Assembly (NCBI GenBank): GCA_016869175.1
Contig: VGEV01000005.1
Span: 1-58,391 of the forward strand
DNA length: 58,391 nt
Direction: 5' to 3'
Source: Alphaproteobacteria bacterium
GTDB lineage: Bacteria; Pseudomonadota; Alphaproteobacteria; GCA-2731375
Shown: positions 54,782 through 58,391 of the stretch, piece by piece
Layout: each line of letters opens with the position of its first letter
Numbering within the stretch: position 1 is the stretch's first letter
The notes under the pieces: generated by a model
The model's database searches: none
Seen by the model: the letters and a program-made list of their open reading frames with translations, nothing else
Told to the model about the DNA's origin: nothing
Translations under genes and position numbers: made by a program

Positions 54782-55672
54782 CTAGCGCAGCGACCGGATG
54801 CCCGGCGGCCCGATCTGGGGCGTCCCGTCGGCGTTGAAGGTGCGCACCTCGGCCTTGGCCCGCAGCTCCTGCGCGGTCTTGCCAAGCGCTTCGCGGGCCA
54901 GGTCCGCGCGCAGCTCGTCGGCCGCCTCCTCGAAGCTCGGCGGGCGCGAGGCGCGCCGCTCCTCGACCTTGATCAGGTGCCAGCCGAACTGCGTCTTCAC
55001 CGGGTTGGAGACCTGTCCGGGGCGCAGGCTGAAGGCCTGTTCGGAGAATGCCGGCACCATCTGATCGGCGCGGAAGAACCCCAAGTCGCCACCCTGCTTG
55101 GCCGAGCCGTCGCCCGAACGCTTGCGCGCCAGCTCGGCGAAATCGGCGCCCTTGCTGAGCTCGTTGGCGATGTCCTTGGCCTCCGTCTCGCTTGCCACCA
55201 GGATGTGCCGGGCGCGCACCTCCTCGGGCCCGGCCTTGCCTTTGACCTCGCGCTCATAGCGTTCGCGCAGCCGGTCGGGCGTCGCCTCGGCCTCCACGAT
55301 CTTGCTCTTCAGCGCCTGCTCCAACACCCGTTCCTCCAGATCGGCCAGCATGCGCTTGACCTCCGGATCGTCGATCAGTTTCCGTGCCCGCGCGGCCTGG
55401 GCATAGAGGCGGCGTTCCACCAGCTGGTCCAGCAACGGCTGGAAGATCATCGGCAACGGGACCTCGCGCACCTGCGGCGGCAAGGTCGCCTGCGCCGCCA
55501 GCATGTCCGACAGGCGAATGGGGCTGCCATTGACCTGGGCGACGATGGGATCCTCGGCCGGCTGGGTCTGCACCGCCGCAGCCGGCGATTGCGATGGCTG
55601 GGTCTGCGCGGCGGCGAACTGGCCAACGGCCAGCACGCTCAATGCGGCCAGCGCGAACGGAATGGAGCGCAT
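54782..55672 (-). CDS. Parvulin-type peptidyl-prolyl isomerase (periplasmic)
   Basis: A 296-aa exported foldase. A signal peptide (FALAALSVLAVGQFAAAQ) is followed by a low-complexity Gln/Pro stretch, a SurA-N-like helical region (LLDQLVERRLYAQAARARKLIDDPEVKRML in outline) and a PpiC domain: VRARHILVASETEAKDIANELSKGADFAELARKRSGDGSAKQGGDLGFF in outline and FGWHLIKVEERR. It assists folding of outer-membrane proteins. It sits upstream of argJ-mutT; the usual secA neighbour is replaced by the divergent ELM1 gene. Confidence 0.9.
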   Translation of the reverse strand: MRSIPFALAALSVLAVGQFAAAQTQPSQSPAAAVQTQPAEDPIVAQVNGSPIRLSDMLAAQATLPPQVREVPLPMIFQPLLDQLVERRLYAQAARARKLIDDPEVKRMLADLEERVLEQALKSKIVEAEATPDRLRERYEREVKGKAGPEEVRARHILVASETEAKDIANELSKGADFAELARKRSGDGSAKQGGDLGFFRADQMVPAFSEQAFSLRPGQVSNPVKTQFGWHLIKVEERRASRPPSFEEAADELRADLAREALGKTAQELRAKAEVRTFNADGTPQIGPPGIRSLR

Positions 55673-55738
55673 GGGCGAGGGTGCCTTTCCAGGGAAGCAG
55701 TCTCTACATAGCATCGCGGCCGGCGCGGCAACAAACCG

Positions 55739-56755
55739 ATGGCGACGAACGGCGGGAACGCCTATGCCTCGCGCATGCACACAGATCCGGCCGCCGCGGT
55801 CGTTTGGGCGATCAGCGAGGGCCATGCCGGCATGGAGAACCAGTGTCTGGGCCTGGCCGAGCGCCTGGCCCTGCCGACCGCCGTGCTGCGCCTCAGGCCG
55901 CGCGCGCCGTGGACCTGGCTGCCGGCCGGCTATTGGCCCTGGCCGCTGGCCGCGCTCGGCCCGGGCAGCGACCGGCCGGCGCCACCCTGGCCAAGGCTGG
56001 TGCTGAGCTGTGGCCGGCGCGCGGTGCCCTATGCCCTGACGATCGGCCGGGTCAGCCACCGCAGGACCGCGCTGGTGCATATCCAGAACCCGCAGGCCCG
56101 TCTTTCTGCCTTCGATTGGGTGGTGGCCCCGGAGCATGACCGCCTGGCCGGCGACAACGTCATCGCCACCCTTGGGGCTTTGCACCGGGTCAACGCCGTC
56201 CGTCTGGCTACGGCGGCGGCGCGTTTCGCCGAGGGATTGGCGCACCTGCCGCGACCGCTGGTCACGGTGCTGCTGGGCGGCAGCAGCCGGCACCATCGCC
56301 TGACGGCGGCGGCGGCCTCGCGCCTGGCCGAGCAATTGGCGGCGTTGGCGCGACAGGGCTTCGGCTTGGCCATCACGCCGTCGCGGCGCACGGGCGAGGC
56401 CAACCTGGCGATCCTGCGCGAGCGGCTGGCGGGCAGTGGTGCCTATTTGTGGGATTTCCGGGGCGACAATCCCTATTTCGCCCTGCTGGCCTTGGCCGAC
56501 ATCATCCTGGTGACGGAGGACAGCGTGACCATGGCCTCGGAAGCCGCTTTCACCGGCAAGCCACTGTTCGTGATCGGCCTAGAGGGCGGCGGTCGGCGGC
56601 TCGCCGCGTTCCATTCGGGCCTGCGCCAGGCAGGCCATGCGCGGCCCTTCGCCGGCCGCTTGGAGGCGTTCCGCCCGCCTCGGCCGCTCGACGAACCCGG
56701 CCGCGTCGCGGCACTGCTGGCGAGCCGTTTGGCAAGACGTTTCGTTGCGGCATGA
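55739..56755 (+). CDS. ELM1/DUF1022 family protein
   Basis: A 338-aa protein of the mitochondrial fission ELM1 family, which is common in alphaproteobacteria. Signatures: WAISEGHAGMENQCLGLAERL, VHIQNPQARLSAFDWVVAPEHDRLAGDNVI in outline, TVLLGGSSRHHRL, ITPSRRTGE, and DIILVTEDSVTMASEAAFTGKPLFVIGLEGG in outline. The fold resembles GT-B glycosyltransferases, and a role in the cell envelope has been suggested only from genome context. The first codons are uncertain; ATG 55775 is an alternative. Divergent from the parvulin gene. Confidence 0.85.
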   Translation: MATNGGNAYASRMHTDPAAAVVWAISEGHAGMENQCLGLAERLALPTAVLRLRPRAPWTWLPAGYWPWPLAALGPGSDRPAPPWPRLVLSCGRRAVPYALTIGRVSHRRTALVHIQNPQARLSAFDWVVAPEHDRLAGDNVIATLGALHRVNAVRLATAAARFAEGLAHLPRPLVTVLLGGSSRHHRLTAAAASRLAEQLAALARQGFGLAITPSRRTGEANLAILRERLAGSGAYLWDFRGDNPYFALLALADIILVTEDSVTMASEAAFTGKPLFVIGLEGGGRRLAAFHSGLRQAGHARPFAGRLEAFRPPRPLDEPGRVAALLASRLARRFVAA

Positions 56756-56780
56756 TCGGCCGGGGCGGAGTGAGGCGCGC

Positions 56781-58187
56781 ATGACTTGGCAAGCGGAAAT
56801 CGACGAACTGCACCAGCACGAGCGGCTGGCCAAGGAGATGGGCGGGCTGGACAAGGTCAAGCGACATCGCGAGGCCGGCAAGCTGACCGTGCGCGAACGG
56901 CTCGCGGCGCTGCTCGATCCGGGCTCGTTCCACGAGGTGGGGGCGCTGAGCGGCGTTGCGCGCTATGACGACGGCGGTCGCCTGCAAGCGGTCCAGCCGA
57001 CCAATTTCCTGTTCGGTCGTGGCCTGCTGGACGGCCGGCGGGTGGTGGTGGAAGGCGACGACTTCACCGTGCGCGGCGGCTGTCAGCGAGGCGTTCGGCT
57101 GGGAACAGGTGATCGCCAACCTGGCCACCGTGCCGGTGGTGGGCTTGGGCCTTGGCTCGGTCGCCGGGCTCGGCTCGGCCCGCGTGGTGACCAGCCATTA
57201 TTCGCTGCTGGTGCGCAAGACCGCGCAGATGTTCGTCGCTGGCCCGCCCGTGGTGGCGTGCGTTGGCCAGGCCACCGACAAGGAGACGCTGGGCGGGGCC
57301 GACCTGCATGCGGCGTGCGGTGCGGTCGACGATGCCGTGGACAGCGAGTTGGAAGCCTTTGCGCGAACCAAGCGGTTCCTGTCCTACCTGCCCCCATCCG
57401 TCCATGAGTTGCCGCCGCGCGGTCCGCGGGCCGACGACCCCAACCGGCGCGAGAGCTTCCTGATCGACGCCATTCCACGCAATCGTCGGCAGGTCTACAA
57501 GATGCGCTCCATCATCGAAGCGGTGGTCGACCGGGGTTCGTTCCTGGAAATCGGTCGACAGCACGGCAAGTCGGTCATCACCGGCTTGGCCCGGCTCGAC
57601 GGTTGGCCGGTCGGCCTGCTGGCCAGCGATCCCTACCATTATGCGGGGGCTTGGACCGCGGAGGCCTCGCTCAAGGTCGTGCGCTTCGTCGACCTGACGC
57701 AGGCCTTTCACTTGCCGATGGTGCATCTGGTCGACATCCCGGGCTTCCTGATCGGCGAACAGGCGGAGCGGGCCGGCACCATCCGGCATGGCGCGCGGGC
57801 GTTGGCGGCGGTGTTCCAGGCGCAGGGGCCGTGGTGCGCGGTCCTGGTGCGCAAGTGTTTCGGCGTGGCCGGAGCGGCGCACATGAACACCGGCCGCGCC
57901 AAGTACCGCTATGCCTGGCCGTCGGGCGACTGGGGCTCGCTGCCGGTCGAAGGCGGCATCGAGGCGGCCTACAAGGCAGAGTCGAGGCGGCGCCCGACCG
58001 CCAGGCCCGCCTCAAGGAGATCGAGGCGCGCCTCGAACGGGTGCGCAGCCCGTTCCGCACAGCCGAGAGTTTCTGGGTCGAGGAGGTGATCGACCCGCGC
58101 GATACCCGCCCTCTGCTCTGCGAGTTCGCCAACATCGCCGCGCCCCTGCGCCGGCCAGGACCGCTCGCCCTCACCTACCGGCCCTAA
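56781..58187 (+). pseudogene. Acyl-CoA carboxylase carboxyltransferase subunit, disrupted
   Basis: The reading frame changes twice. Frame 1 from ATG 56781 gives MTWQAEIDELHQHERLAKEMGG to GDDFTVRGG (near 57080). There about 45-50 residues expected after FTVRGG (the first glycine-rich CoA-binding segment) are missing, and the match resumes in the next frame at SEAFGWEQVIANLATVPVVG. It runs through RKTAQMFVAGPPVV, GPRADDPNRRESFLIDAIPRNRRQVYKMR in outline and VAGAAHMNTGRAKYRYAWPSGDWGSLPVEGG in outline. Near 57982 a single-base loss returns it to the first frame (EAAPDRQARLKEIEARLERV ... DPRDTRPLLCEF). It is almost certainly non-functional unless the sequence is wrong. Confidence 0.85.
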
Positions 58188-58205
58188 CCCCCGTCGCGAT
58201 CATTG

Positions 58206-58224
58206 AACCGCTGGGGCGGTTTGT
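58206..58224 (+). terminator. Short hairpin after the broken carboxylase gene
   Basis: AACCGC (58206-58211) pairs with GCGGTT (58216-58221) around a TGGG loop, followed by TGTTCC. It lies 18 bases after the carboxylase stop. It is small but placed as an intrinsic terminator. Confidence 0.5.
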
Positions 58225-58319
58225 TCCCGCATTCGCCGGATGACACCGTATTGTGATGCAATTTCTTAGAGATTCAGATATAAGAATCAATAAGTTAATC
58301 TGGATTGAACGAGGCTATT

Positions 58320-58391
58320 TTGCAGAACCCAACGGGTGAATCAGGTGATGGTCCGCTCCGGCTCAATTTCGACCGCCGCGTGAAGCTGGAG
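58320..58391 (+). CDS. IS1380-family transposase, 5' end only (partial)
   Basis: The window ends 24 codons into a frame starting at TTG 58320: MQNPTGESGDGPLRLNFDRR and then VKLE. The string LRLNFDRRVKLE matches the characteristic beginning of IS1380-type DDE transposases (usually L-R-L-x-F-D-R-R-x-x-L-E-F-x-G). The DNA upstream from about 58235 turns abruptly AT-rich (a GATTC...GAATC inverted repeat at about 58272-58288), probably the left end of the element. The terminal repeat and target duplication cannot be defined here. Confidence 0.6.
   Translation, partial: MQNPTGESGDGPLRLNFDRRVKLE

Overview
This is a GC-rich chromosomal window from an alphaproteobacterium, most likely in or near the Rhodospirillales. 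That is inferred from gene content and order: the aa3 oxidase block ctaC-ctaD-ctaB-coxF-ctaG-ctaE-DUF983-surf1 followed by thrC and an M16 peptidase, the argJ-mutT pair next to a parvulin, an RcdA/DUF1465 protein, an ELM1/DUF1022 protein, a double-length dCTP deaminase and a plant-type glutamate-cysteine ligase. No rRNA, tRNA or CRISPR array was seen. Most of the sequence is dense housekeeping coding DNA. The clearly AT-richer stretches are short and hold repeats, a promoter-like site or the edge of an insertion sequence.

Layout. 1-370: tail of a gene, a strong terminator and a dispersed palindromic repeat (copy A). 370-9043: an uncharacterised conserved protein, a secreted protein, polyprenyl diphosphate synthase, DUF2007, tRNA methyltransferase TrmN6, a small membrane protein, an orphan receiver protein, a two-domain FAD/GcvT dehydrogenase of the dimethylglycine dehydrogenase type, a hypothetical protein and a GNAT acetyltransferase. 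9089-19538: a minus-strand run with the M16 peptidase, thrC, an M32 carboxypeptidase and the whole cytochrome c oxidase structural and assembly set. 19835-27084: TldD, a secreted protein, a MshEN-FecR membrane protein, an alpha/beta hydrolase, GshA, RsmE, UbiA and a MAPEG protein. 27093-33324: small-molecule genes (VOC, YciI, enolase superfamily, glycine-betaine-binding-like protein, dCTP deaminase, enoyl-CoA hydratase/isomerase, DUF3299, cyclase).

33537-39367 holds PmbA/TldE, an inositol-phosphatase-family protein, a molybdopterin oxidoreductase and an M23 peptidase. 39534-50000 looks accessory and catabolic: MFS carrier, LLM-class oxidoreductase, E1 beta and alpha of a 2-oxoacid dehydrogenase with no E2 or E3, a small unknown protein, an amidase, repeat copy B, an apparently permuted class III CoA-transferase, a triple-RidA protein and two MaoC-type hot-dog proteins. 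50057-56755 returns to core functions: two small heat-shock proteins, RcdA (interrupted by a stop), a methyltransferase, cytochrome c, MutT, ArgJ, a parvulin and an ELM1 homologue. The window ends in a broken acyl-CoA carboxylase gene and the first codons of an IS1380-type transposase.

The most notable points are: (1) two copies of a palindromic intergenic repeat about 46 kb apart; (2) a triple-RidA protein lacking the usual arginine in all three domains, in a divergon with the permuted CoA-transferase and the paired MaoC proteins; (3) an in-frame TAG in rcdA and two lesions in the carboxylase gene near the IS; (4) two genes whose conserved N-termini point to CTG starts; (5) a tandem pair of hairpins between two convergent genes, containing both stop codons.
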